Shown here in pieces: positions 1-7,215 of a stretch of DNA of 64,000 nucleotides. The notes under the pieces are model-generated. The model saw only the letters and a list, made by a program, of their open reading frames with translations, searched no databases and was not told the origin of the DNA. Both the position numbers and the translations under genes were made by a program. The number at the start of each line of letters is the position of its first letter. The first letter of the stretch is position 1. The DNA comes from CAYQDR01 sp964416315 (GTDB lineage: Bacteria; Methylomirabilota; Methylomirabilia; Rokubacteriales; DASRDR01): the NCBI GenBank assembly GCA_964416315.1, contig CAYQDR010000008.1:5528-69527 (forward strand), read 5' to 3'.

Positions 1-378
1 GCTCGTGTCCGTCACGAGGAGACACATGCTCTCGGGGGTGTGCCCGGGCGTGTGCAGCACCTCGAGCTCCACCGAGCCGAGCCGGAGCCGCTCGCCATCC
101 CGCAGACCCGTGTGGGGGAAGCGGACTTCGGCCGCCTCGTGCAGGCAGAGCGTCGCGCCGGTCCGGCCGGCGAGGTCGCGGTTGCCCGAGACGTGGTCGG
201 CGTGGATGTGGGTGTCGATGACGTGCGTGAGGGTGAGCCCGCGCCCCCGCGCCAGCTCGACGTAGTGCTCCACGTCGGCGCGGCCGGGGTCGATCACGGC
301 CGCGACGCCCGCCCGCTCGCAGCCGATGAGATAGGCGATGCAGCCGGCCGCCTCGTTCTGGATCGCCCTGAAGATCAT
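1..378 (-). CDS. MBL-fold hydrolase (persulfide dioxygenase / glyoxalase II-like), 3' end outside window
   Basis: The reverse strand opens with ATG at 378 and stays open to the window edge, so only about 126 N-terminal residues are visible. The metal-binding motif THIHADHVSG and the later HTPGHTPES loop are those of metallo-beta-lactamase-fold enzymes. The start MIFRAIQNE...IDPGRAD resembles ETHE1-like persulfide dioxygenases and glyoxalase II, which act on glutathione thioesters or persulfides in the cytoplasm. It follows the flavin reductase gene by 27 bp on the same strand, so the two are probably co-transcribed. The exact substrate cannot be decided from the fragment. Confidence 0.8.
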   Translation of the reverse strand, partial: MIFRAIQNEAAGCIAYLIGCERAGVAAVIDPGRADVEHYVELARGRGLTLTHVIDTHIHADHVSGNRDLAGRTGATLCLHEAAEVRFPHTGLRDGERLRLGSVELEVLHTPGHTPESMCLLVTDTS

Positions 379-405
379 GCCTCGTGGCTCCTCACGGTCC
401 CGCGC

Positions 406-879
406 TCACTCCAGGTGGTGGTAGCCGCCGTGGAAGTAGACGAGCGGCGGGCCTCCGGCGACCGAGACGCCCTCGACCTGGCCGACGAAGATGGTGTGGT
501 CGCCGCCGGTATAGCGCTGGACGATGCGGCATTCCAGTGACGCGACCACGTCCTCGAGGATCGGCAGGCCCGCCCGTCCCTCCCGGAAGGCGACGCCGGC
601 GAACTTGTCGGACCCGGAGACCGCGAAGCGCCGGGCCAGGTGCTCCTGGCTCTTGCCGAGCACGTTGACCGCGAACCAGCCGTGCGCGTCCACCGCCGGG
701 TGGGCCGTGGCGGCGTGGTCCACGCAGACCAGCACCAGCGGCGGATCCAGCGACACGGACGTGAACGCGCTCGCGGTGAGCCCGCAGGGACGGCCCTCCC
801 CGTCCCGCGTGGTCACGATCGTGACCCCGGCCGGGAAGTGGCGCAACGCGGAGCGGAACTCGTCGGCGCTGACGGGCAT
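406..879 (-). CDS. Flavin reductase-like (DIM6/NTAB) FMN-binding protein
   Basis: The protein has 157 residues. It carries the flavin-reductase-like pattern: FRSALRHFPAGVTIVTT near the N-terminus, GLTASAFTSVSLDPPLVLVCV as the FMN-binding core, and GDHTIFVGQVEG near the end. Such proteins are the reductase component that hands reduced FMN to a partner monooxygenase. ATG at 879 is chosen over an upstream in-frame start at 963 because AAGGAAGG lies just before it and homology begins there. The MBL-fold gene follows directly. No partner oxygenase is visible in this window. Confidence 0.85.
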   Translation of the reverse strand: MPVSADEFRSALRHFPAGVTIVTTRDGEGRPCGLTASAFTSVSLDPPLVLVCVDHAATAHPAVDAHGWFAVNVLGKSQEHLARRFAVSGSDKFAGVAFREGRAGLPILEDVVASLECRIVQRYTGGDHTIFVGQVEGVSVAGGPPLVYFHGGYHHLE

Positions 880-956
880 AAGCCCGCCTTCCTTTGTAAC
901 AGAACGGCCCCGGGGATTCAACGGCCGGGGGGCCGCGCCGGCCGGCCGGGCCTGCC

Positions 957-985
957 TTGACAAGGGTGGGGCTGCTCGCTACCGT
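957..985 (+). promoter_or_regulatory. Sigma-70-type promoter, TTGACA-N17-TACCGT
   Basis: A perfect -35 hexamer TTGACA (957-962) is followed after 17 bp by TACCGT (980-985). It lies 75 bp upstream of the peptide-binding-protein gene and diverges from the flavin reductase gene. The spacing is optimal and the -10 is weak. Confidence 0.55.
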
Positions 986-1059
986 GGGCGTAGTCTCCGA
1001 CCCGACACCGTCGCGAACGCACCACGGGCGAAGGGGCCTCGCCCCCCGGGAGGTCGAGC

Positions 1060-2673
1060 ATGGAGCGACACGAGCGGATGCCCGAGACACCAACCGTCGA
1101 GACCCTGGTCAAGGCCTGGCGGGCGGGCGCCGTGCCCCGCCGCGAGTTCCTCCGCCGCGCGGCCTTGCTGGGCATCGGCGCCGCGGCCGCGAACACCCTC
1201 CTCGAGCGCGAGGCCCCCGCTCAGACGACGCAGAAGCGCGAGCTGGTGGTCGGCCAGGGCGGCGACATCTCGAAGTTCGACCCGCACTACTCGACGTCCG
1301 CGAACGACATCCGCGTGTCGTTCAACACCTTCGACAATCTCGTGAGCCGCCATCCGGACGGAAAGCTCTACCCCGGGCTGGCGACCGAGTGGAAGAGCAC
1401 CGCGCCCACCACCTGGCAGTTCAAGATCCGGCAGGGGGTGCGCTGGCACAACGGCGACCCGTTCAGCTCCGCCGACGCCAAGTTCAGCCTGGAGCGGACG
1501 TGGGACCCGGCGCTCAAGACCCGGGTCAACACCGTGTTCACGACGATCGATCGCGTCGAGGCGCCTGACCCGGCGACGGTCCTCATCCACACCAAGCAGC
1601 CGGACCCGCTGCTGCCGGCCCGCCTCGCCTTCTACGGCGGCCAGATCGTCCCCAAGAAGTACATCGAGGCGGTCGGCAGCGACGCGTTCAATGCGAAGCC
1701 CGTCGGCACGGGACCGGTGCGCTTCGTGTCGTGGACCAAGGACGACAAGGTCGTCATGGAGGCGAACCCCGACTACTGGGGCGGCCGGATCGACGTGGAT
1801 CGCGTGATCTTCCGGTCGATCCCGGAGAACGCCGCGCGCGTCGCGGCGCTCCTCAAGGGCGAAATCGACGTGATGGTGCTGCTGACCCCTGACCACTTCG
1901 ACCGCGTGAACCAGCACCCAACCACCCGGGCGGTCGGGGTGCTCTATGCCGGGCTGTACGTGCTGGCCGTCAACTCCAAGGTGCCGCCGCTCAACACCCC
2001 CCTGGTCAAGCAGGCGATGTCGCTGGCGGTGGACCGGGAGGCGATCGTCAAGGAGCTGTGGCGCGGCCGCGGGATCGCCCCGAACGGGCCGATCGCCAGG
2101 GGCGACAACCACTACGACACGACGCTGTCGCCGTTGGCGTTCAACCCGAAAGAGGCGAGGGAGCGGCTCAAGAAGGCGGGGTACAAGGGCGAGCCGATCT
2201 ACATCGAGACGACCTCCGGCTACATGGCCAACGACAAGCCGATGTCCGAGGCGATCGCCGCCATGTGGAAGGACGTCGGCCTCAACGCCGTCGTCGAGGT
2301 GCTGGAGTACTCGGTGCGCGCGCAGAAGAACCGGGAGCGGACGTTCAAGGGCGTCTGGTGGTCCGACCCCACGTCGACACTGGGCGATCCGGACGGGATG
2401 ATGTGGCGGCTCCTGTCCCCGGGCGGTCCCCAGGACTACTGGCGGCACCCGGAGTTCGACGAGCTCGGTCAGGCCGCCCGCTTCAGCCTCGACGAGAAGT
2501 TCCGCGGCGAGGCCTACAAGAAGATGACCCGGGTGTTCCTCGAGCACTTTCCCTGGATCCCGGTGATCCAGTCGTACGAGGATTACGGGCTCCAGAAGTA
2601 CGTCGAGTTCACGCCGAACCCGAACCAGCAGTTCGAGATCCGGCGCTTCAACTCCCGCATGCGGCGCGCCTAG
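1060..2673 (+). CDS. Peptide/nickel-type ABC transporter substrate-binding protein (SBP family 5)
   Basis: The protein has 537 residues. The N-terminus has a Tat-like signal (RREFLRRAALLGIGAAAA) ending near the AQA/QTTQK boundary, so export in folded form is likely. The body is a family 5 binding protein: TWQFKIRQGVRWHNGDPFSSADAKFSLER, a GTGPVRF motif and DREAIVKELWRGRG. Family members bind oligopeptides, nickel or other solutes for ABC import. ATG at 1078 is an alternative start. Two permease genes follow, but the usual DppD/DppF ATPases do not. A strong hairpin lies just after its stop. Confidence 0.9.
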   Translation: MERHERMPETPTVETLVKAWRAGAVPRREFLRRAALLGIGAAAANTLLEREAPAQTTQKRELVVGQGGDISKFDPHYSTSANDIRVSFNTFDNLVSRHPDGKLYPGLATEWKSTAPTTWQFKIRQGVRWHNGDPFSSADAKFSLERTWDPALKTRVNTVFTTIDRVEAPDPATVLIHTKQPDPLLPARLAFYGGQIVPKKYIEAVGSDAFNAKPVGTGPVRFVSWTKDDKVVMEANPDYWGGRIDVDRVIFRSIPENAARVAALLKGEIDVMVLLTPDHFDRVNQHPTTRAVGVLYAGLYVLAVNSKVPPLNTPLVKQAMSLAVDREAIVKELWRGRGIAPNGPIARGDNHYDTTLSPLAFNPKEARERLKKAGYKGEPIYIETTSGYMANDKPMSEAIAAMWKDVGLNAVVEVLEYSVRAQKNRERTFKGVWWSDPTSTLGDPDGMMWRLLSPGGPQDYWRHPEFDELGQAARFSLDEKFRGEAYKKMTRVFLEHFPWIPVIQSYEDYGLQKYVEFTPNPNQQFEIRRFNSRMRRA

Positions 2674-2674
2674 C

Positions 2675-2694
2675 GCCGGCCCCCGGGGGCCGGC
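2675..2694 (+). promoter_or_regulatory. 20-bp perfect palindrome (stem-loop) after the binding-protein gene
   Basis: The arms (2675-2684 and 2685-2694, GCCGGCCCCC and its complement) form a perfect palindrome beginning 2 bp after the stop codon. There is no T-run, so it is more likely an mRNA-stabilising stem-loop or partial terminator that keeps binding protein more abundant than permeases than a full terminator. Confidence 0.5.
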
Positions 2695-2730
2695 CCCGGG
2701 CAGGACCGCGGCCGGCCCACAGGGTTCTCC

Positions 2731-3666
2731 ATGCGCGCTGGCTTCGGCGGCTTCCTCGCCTACCGGCTCTTCCGCGCGCTCATCGCCCTCTGGCTCGTCT
2801 CGACGGTCGTCTTCGTCGTGATGCGGCTGTCGGGGGACCCGGCGCCGCTCCTCCTCCCGCCCGACGCCCCGATCGCGGAGATGAACCGCGTGCGCCGGGA
2901 GCTTGGGCTCGACCGGCCCCTCCCCGTGCAATACGCCGTCTACCTCGGCAACGTCGTCCGCGGCGACTTCGGCCGCTCCATTCACTTCCGCGAGCCGGCG
3001 ATGCGGGTCGCCTTCGCGTATCTGCCCGCGACGTTCGAGCTGGGCCTGACCGCGTTCGTCATCGCCGCCCTCGTCGCGTTCCCCGTGGGGGTGTTCTCGG
3101 CCGTGCGGCGGAACTCGCTGCTCGACCACGCGGCCATGGGATTCGCGCTGGTGGGCCAATCCGCCCCGACCTTCTTCATCGGCATCCTGTTCATCCTGAT
3201 CCTGTCGCTCCGGCTGGACCTCTTCCCGACGTCGGGCCGGGGGGAGTGGCGGCACCTCGTCCTGCCCGCCCTGACCCTCGGCGCGTTCGCGATGGCGTCG
3301 ATCGCGCGGATCACCCGTTCGGCGGTTCTCGAGGTGCAGCGCGCCGACTACATCCGGACGGCGCGGGCGAAGGGGGTCGGGGAATTCGTGGTCGTCGCCA
3401 AGCACACCCTCAAGAACGCCGCCCTTCCGATCCTCACCATCACCGGCCTCCAGTTCGGGACGCTCCTCGGCGGGGCTGTGGTGACGGAGACGGTCTTCGC
3501 GTGGCCCGGGATGGGCCGCCTCGCGATCCAGTCGATCTACAACCGCGACTATCCCGTCGTGCAGTCCACGGTGTTCATCGCCGCGGCTCTCTTCATCGTC
3601 ATCAACCTCGTGCTGGACGCGCTCTACGGGGTGTTGGACCCGCGGGCTCGGGAGAAGGCGGCGTGA
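2731..3666 (+). CDS. Peptide-type ABC transporter permease, DppB-like
   Basis: The protein has 311 residues with about six hydrophobic segments. It begins with the usual cytoplasmic lead-in and first helix (FGGFLAYRLFRALIALWLVSTVVFVVM) and carries the family loop DRPLPVQYAVYLGNVVRGDFG. The EAA loop that contacts the ATPase is seen as YIRTARAKGVGEFVVVAKHTLKNAALP. It forms the membrane channel with the following DppC-like protein, in the inner membrane. It follows the binding-protein gene by 57 bp. Confidence 0.9.
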   Translation: MRAGFGGFLAYRLFRALIALWLVSTVVFVVMRLSGDPAPLLLPPDAPIAEMNRVRRELGLDRPLPVQYAVYLGNVVRGDFGRSIHFREPAMRVAFAYLPATFELGLTAFVIAALVAFPVGVFSAVRRNSLLDHAAMGFALVGQSAPTFFIGILFILILSLRLDLFPTSGRGEWRHLVLPALTLGAFAMASIARITRSAVLEVQRADYIRTARAKGVGEFVVVAKHTLKNAALPILTITGLQFGTLLGGAVVTETVFAWPGMGRLAIQSIYNRDYPVVQSTVFIAAALFIVINLVLDALYGVLDPRAREKAA

Positions 3667-3679
3667 GCGCGGGCCGACC

Positions 3680-4576
3680 GTGAGCCGCGTGTTCGAGCAG
3701 CCCGCCGCCGTCCCGCTGGCGCTGCCGGCTGTCAGGCGGCGTCGGCGCCGCGTCCCGTGGCTCTTGATCACCTCGGGGGCCTTCGTCGGCGCGCTCGCCG
3801 TCGTGGCGGTGGCGGCGCCGTACCTCGCCCCCCAGAACCCCGAGCGCGGCTCGCTCCGCGCCCGCCTCGTCGCGCCGACCCTCGAGGCGTCGGACGGGAA
3901 GGCCCACCCGCTCGGCACCGACCACCTGGGGCGGGACGTCCTCTCGCGGGTCATCTACGGGACCCGGGTGTCGCTCACGATCGGCTTCGCCGCGGTCGCC
4001 GTGGGCGGCCTGGTGGGCGGGCTCCTCGGGCTCCTGGCCGGCTTCCGCGGCGGCTGGCTGGACGAGGTCATCATGACGGTCGCCGACGCCCAGCTCGCCT
4101 TCCCGTTCATCCTCCTCGCGATCGGCATCATCGCCGTGCTCGGCCCGTCCTTCCCCAACCTCATCGTCGTCGTCGGGCTGTCGGGCTGGGTGACGTACGC
4201 CCGGGTGCTGCGCGCCCAGGTCCTCTCGCTCCGGCGGCGCGAGTTCGTGGACGCGATCGTGGGGCTGGGCGGCTCGATCCCGCGGGTCCTCCTCCGCCAC
4301 ATCCTGCCGAACGTCGGCTCGACGCTCATGGTCATCGCCACGCTGGAGCTGGCCCGGGCGATCGTGCTGGAGGCGACGCTCTCCTTCCTCGGCCTGGGCA
4401 TCCAGCCGCCGACGCCGTCCTGGGGGGGCATGATCCACGAGGGGCGGGAGTACCTCGACACGGCGTGGTGGATCTCGGTCGCACCCGGCCTCATCCTCAT
4501 GCTGACGTCGCTCGTCGTGAGCCGGACCGGCGACTGGCTGCGGGATGTCCTGGACCCGACCCTGCGGGGCGAGTAG
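3680..4576 (+). CDS. Peptide-type ABC transporter permease, DppC-like
   Basis: The protein has 298 residues and starts at GTG 3680, 13 bp after the DppB-like stop. Landmarks are HPLGTDHLGRDVLSRVIYGTRVSLTIGF before the transmembrane core, the EAA-type loop near FVDAIVGLGGSIPRVLLRHILPN, and a C-terminal SFLGLGIQPPTPSWGGMI block. These are all standard for DppC/OppC subunits. No DppD or DppF gene follows, so the ATPases must come from elsewhere or the system is incomplete. Confidence 0.9.
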   Translation: MSRVFEQPAAVPLALPAVRRRRRRVPWLLITSGAFVGALAVVAVAAPYLAPQNPERGSLRARLVAPTLEASDGKAHPLGTDHLGRDVLSRVIYGTRVSLTIGFAAVAVGGLVGGLLGLLAGFRGGWLDEVIMTVADAQLAFPFILLAIGIIAVLGPSFPNLIVVVGLSGWVTYARVLRAQVLSLRRREFVDAIVGLGGSIPRVLLRHILPNVGSTLMVIATLELARAIVLEATLSFLGLGIQPPTPSWGGMIHEGREYLDTAWWISVAPGLILMLTSLVVSRTGDWLRDVLDPTLRGE

Positions 4577-4640
4577 CACCGCGGGGAGGAGTGCCGTGGG
4601 GAGTAGTGCGGCGGTATCACCCCGCGCGTGCCCCCGTGCC

Positions 4641-4669
4641 TTGCATTGGCGCGGGCACGCCGGTAGGCT
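4641..4669 (+). promoter_or_regulatory. Possible sigma-70 promoter, TTGCAT-N17-TAGGCT
   Basis: TTGCAT (4641-4646) and TAGGCT (4664-4669) are separated by 17 bp, upstream of the decayed Liv operon. The 155-bp gap otherwise holds only GC-rich sequence. Confidence 0.35.
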
Positions 4670-4731
4670 GGTGCACGCCCGAGAGAACGTCGCCCGGGGC
4701 GTCGGCCCCGGGGCTCACCAAGGAGTGACAC

Positions 4732-4896
4732 ATGCTCGCCGGCGCCATCGCCTACGAGTTCCTCAAGAGCTACGCGTACAAGTACGCGGCCTTCACATGG
4801 CAGATGACGCTCGGGGTCACGATGCTCCTCATCATCCTCTTCGTGCCCGGGGGGCTCTGGAGCGTGGCCGGGCGGCTCTCCCGGCGGGAGCGCTGA
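4732..4896 (+). pseudogene. Remnant: C-terminal end of a LivM-type branched-chain permease
   Basis: This 54-codon frame has an ATG start and a ribosome-binding-site-like AAGGAG upstream. Its product (AYEFLKSYAYKYAAFTWQMT, then a hydrophobic stretch and FVPGGLWSVAGRLSRRER) is what the last ~50 residues of LivM permeases look like. Everything upstream of that tail is absent. It overlaps the following ATPase gene by one base (TGATG), as an intact LivM often does. I read it as the scar of a deleted permease gene; it might still serve as a translated leader. Confidence 0.7.
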
Positions 4897-5642
4897 TGGC
4901 GGTCGTCCTCGAGACCGAGGGGCTCACCAAGACCTTCGGCGGTGTGCTCGCCGTGGACGGCGTGAGCGTCGCCGTCGCCCCGGGGCAGATCGTCGGGATC
5001 GTGGGGTCGAACGGCGCCGGCAACACGACCTTCGTGAACCTCGTCACGGGGTACCTCAAGCCCGACCGGGGCCGCATCGCCTACCTCGGCCGCGACATCA
5101 CCGGGGAACCCCCGCGCGAGGTGTGCCGCCTCGGGATCGCCCGGTCGTTCCAGATCCCGCAGATCTACGCGAGCCTCACCGTGCTCGAGAACGTCCTCAT
5201 CGCCCTGGCCGCGCGGGAGCGCGCGACGCTCCGGGCGTGGGCGCCCCTCCGGACGCCGGCCCGGGTCGAGGAGGCCCTCGCCCTCCTCGAGCCGTTCGGT
5301 CTCACCGAGCACGCCGGCCGGCCGGTCAGCGAGCTTCCCGAGGGCGGGCTGAAGCTCCTCGACATCGCGCTCGCGGGGGCGCTCGAGCCGCGGCTCCTCC
5401 TCCTGGACGAGCCGACGAGCGGGGTGAGCTCGAAGGAGAAGTTCGCGGTGATGGACACCCTCGTGCGGATCCTCCGGGCGCGCGGCGTCACGGTGATCTT
5501 CGTCGAGCACGACATGGACGTGGTGACGGGCTACGCCGAGCGGGTGCTGGCGTTCAGCGAGGGGAAGATCCTCGCCGACGGTCCGGCGGCCGCCGTGCTC
5601 GCCGACCCGGCCGTCCGCAAGGCGGTGCTGGGATGGGCGTAG
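4896..5642 (+). CDS. livG: LivG-type ABC ATPase with substituted Walker A lysine (K43N)
   Basis: The protein has 248 residues. It has the order of a Liv-type ATPase: a Walker A-like loop at residues 37-45, Q-loop region near SFQIPQIYASLTVLENV, Walker B LLLLDEPTSGV, and H-loop VIFVEHDMDVV. Two things are unusual. The Walker A reads GSNGAGNTT, so the lysine that holds the ATP phosphates is asparagine (codon AAC at 5022-5024, one base from AAG). The signature region reads LPEGGLKLLDIA rather than LSxGQ; that variant also occurs in some homologues. ATP hydrolysis is probably impaired. The gene follows the LivM remnant and overlaps LivF by 10 bp. Confidence 0.85.
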   Translation: MAVVLETEGLTKTFGGVLAVDGVSVAVAPGQIVGIVGSNGAGNTTFVNLVTGYLKPDRGRIAYLGRDITGEPPREVCRLGIARSFQIPQIYASLTVLENVLIALAARERATLRAWAPLRTPARVEEALALLEPFGLTEHAGRPVSELPEGGLKLLDIALAGALEPRLLLLDEPTSGVSSKEKFAVMDTLVRILRARGVTVIFVEHDMDVVTGYAERVLAFSEGKILADGPAAAVLADPAVRKAVLGWA

Positions 5643-6301
5643 CGGCCCTCGAGATCCGCGGCCTCGAGGTCCGGCTCGCCGCCTTCGTCGCCCTGCGGGG
5701 GGTGAGCCTCGAGGTGCCCCCCGGCCGGACCGTCGGCCTGGTCGGGCGGAACGGGGCAGGGAAGACGACGACCCTCAAGAGCGTCGTCGGGCTCGTCCCC
5801 GTCGCGGCGGGCACGATCCGGGTGTCCGGCCGCGATCTCAGCGGCGTGCCGCCGCACCGACGGCCGGAGCTGGGCGTGGGCTATCTGCCGGAGGATCGGC
5901 GGCTCATCGGGTCGCTGACGGTCGAGGAGAATCTGCTCCTGCCCCTCTGGGCGCGCGGCGGCCGAGACGGCGGCCGCCGGCTCGAGGAGATCTACGCGCT
6001 CATGCCCGAGCTCCCGCCGCTCCGCGGGCGGCGCGCCGGGGCCCTCTCCGGCGGCCAGCAGAAGCTGGTGGCGCTCGCCCGCGCGCTCGTCTCCGGGACC
6101 ACGCTCCTCCTCCTCGACGAGCCGTTCGAGGGGCTCTCGCCGCTCCTCTCGCGCCGGCTGGCCGAGGTGATCCGGGGCCTGCGGGAGGTCGCCGTGCTGG
6201 TGACCGAGTCGGACCTCGTCCGGATGCGGCTCCTCACCGACGCGATCTACACGATCGAGCGCGGCGAGATCGTCGGGGACGCGGGCGGCGCGTCGCGCTG
6301 A
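5633..6301 (+). CDS. livF: LivF-type ABC transporter ATP-binding protein
   Basis: The protein has 222 residues and starts at ATG 5633, inside the end of the preceding ATPase. The Walker A (GRNGAGKTT), signature (LSGGQQKLVALARAL) and Walker B (LLLLDEPFEGL) motifs are all intact, unlike its partner. The usual LivF H-loop glutamine region is replaced by VLVTESDLVRM. In a working importer LivF pairs with LivG under the LivH/LivM permeases. Here no intact permeases accompany it, so it may serve another transporter, or the operon may be decaying. Confidence 0.85.
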   Translation: MGVAALEIRGLEVRLAAFVALRGVSLEVPPGRTVGLVGRNGAGKTTTLKSVVGLVPVAAGTIRVSGRDLSGVPPHRRPELGVGYLPEDRRLIGSLTVEENLLLPLWARGGRDGGRRLEEIYALMPELPPLRGRRAGALSGGQQKLVALARALVSGTTLLLLDEPFEGLSPLLSRRLAEVIRGLREVAVLVTESDLVRMRLLTDAIYTIERGEIVGDAGGASR

Positions 6302-6353
6302 CCTTCTTCCGAGTCCACCGGGCGGGCCACTCGATCGAGGCCTTGCCAACTGT

Positions 6354-6372
6354 GGTATGATGGGGTCATACC
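6354..6372 (+). promoter_or_regulatory. Operator-like inverted repeat GGTATGA-N5-TCATACC over a TATGAT box
   Basis: Seven-base arms are exactly inverted around TGGGG and overlap a TATGAT sequence that could be a -10 box. The site is 68 bp upstream of the ribbon-helix-helix antitoxin gene. Ribbon-helix-helix antitoxins normally repress their own promoter through such short palindromes. Confidence 0.6.
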
Positions 6373-6439
6373 GACAACGGGGCAGGTGCTGGCCCGGAGG
6401 CCCGGCCTTCGCACACCCCGATGGAAGGAGGTCCGCGCG

Positions 6440-6685
6440 ATGGGACGCAATCGAGTGGCGGTGACGATCTCGATCCCCCCTCGGTTGGCGGAGGACTACG
6501 ACCGGCTGGCCAGGATCACAGCCAAGAACCGCAGCCAGCTCTTCCGGGAAATGTTCGAGCTGTACCGCCAGAGCCAGGAGGAAGAGGCGTTCCGAAGCCT
6601 CCAGCGTTACGGCCGTCGCAAGGCCCGCGAGCGAGGCATCCTGACCGAGCGGGATGTGGAGCGCCTGGTCTTCGAGGGTCGGTGA
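6440..6685 (+). CDS. Ribbon-helix-helix (CopG-type) antitoxin
   Basis: The protein has 81 residues. The N-terminal half (RVAVTISIPPRLAEDYDRLARITAKNRSQLFREM) has the pattern of a ribbon-helix-helix fold: one strand followed by two helices, which dimerises and binds operator DNA. The C-terminal half is charged, as in segments that wrap a toxin. ATG 6440 is preceded by a perfect AAGGAGGT ribosome-binding site. The PIN toxin gene follows with no gap. It probably represses the operon at the palindrome at 6354. Confidence 0.85.
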   Translation: MGRNRVAVTISIPPRLAEDYDRLARITAKNRSQLFREMFELYRQSQEEEAFRSLQRYGRRKARERGILTERDVERLVFEGR

Positions 6686-7084
6686 GTGCGCGTCGTGTTC
6701 GACACCAATGTGTTCGTCTCGGCCCTGGTCATCCCATCAAGCCTCAGCGAAGAGGCGTACTGCCGAGCCATTGCGCGGGAGTTCCAGCTCGTGACTTCCG
6801 TCGCGATTCTCACCGAGCTCGCCGGCACGCTGCGGGCCAAGTTCGGGTGGGAAGGTGCGCCCGTCACCCGAGCCATCAAATCGATCAGCCGAGTTGCCGA
6901 GGTCGTGAAGACGGTGCCACACCTCGAGGTCGTGCGTGATGCAGCCGACAACCGGATCCTCAAATGTGCCGAGAAGGCCGCGGCCGACCTCATCGTGACC
7001 GGAGATCCTCATCTCCTGAAGCTCCGGCGGTTCGGCACGGCCGGCATCGTCAAAGTCTCGACGTTCCTGCACACGCTGGGCTGA
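6686..7084 (+). CDS. PIN-domain toxin (putative RNase), COG1569-like
   Basis: The protein has 132 residues and starts at GTG 6686, the base after the antitoxin stop. The first acidic residue is in VVFDTNVFVSAL, a conserved Glu lies in ILTELAGTL, and later acids are in RDAADNRILKCA and VTGDPHLL. That is the acid set that binds Mg/Mn in PIN ribonucleases. Free toxin would cleave RNA, and the preceding antitoxin would neutralise it. Confidence 0.85.
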   Translation: MRVVFDTNVFVSALVIPSSLSEEAYCRAIAREFQLVTSVAILTELAGTLRAKFGWEGAPVTRAIKSISRVAEVVKTVPHLEVVRDAADNRILKCAEKAAADLIVTGDPHLLKLRRFGTAGIVKVSTFLHTLG

Positions 7085-7125
7085 CGACCCTCGCGCTACT
7101 CCGGCAGGTCCGGCTCGGAAGGCGC

Positions 7126-7154
7126 TTGACGTCGGGTCCCGGTTGGTCTGACAT
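7126..7154 (+). promoter_or_regulatory. Sigma-70-type promoter, TTGACG-N17-TGACAT
   Basis: A good -35 (TTGACG, 7126-7131) is followed after 17 bp by a weak -10 (TGACAT, 7149-7154), about 60 bp upstream of the Liv binding-protein gene. Confidence 0.4.
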
Positions 7155-7215
7155 TAGCGTCCAAACCGCGAGAGAAGCGGCGCTGGGGCAGACACAGCCT
7201 GACAGGAGGCCGACC

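Noticed and set aside
979..3954. A 991-codon reverse-strand frame opposite the peptide ABC genes
   Set aside because: Same artefact: low-complexity composition, no motif, and it covers clear binding-protein and permease genes.
5360..5400. Loss of the ABC signature in the damaged LivG (LPEGG instead of LSGGQ)
   Set aside because: As I recall, the LPEG-type variant occurs in a whole group of Liv-type ATPases, so it is not by itself evidence of decay; only the Walker A change was kept.
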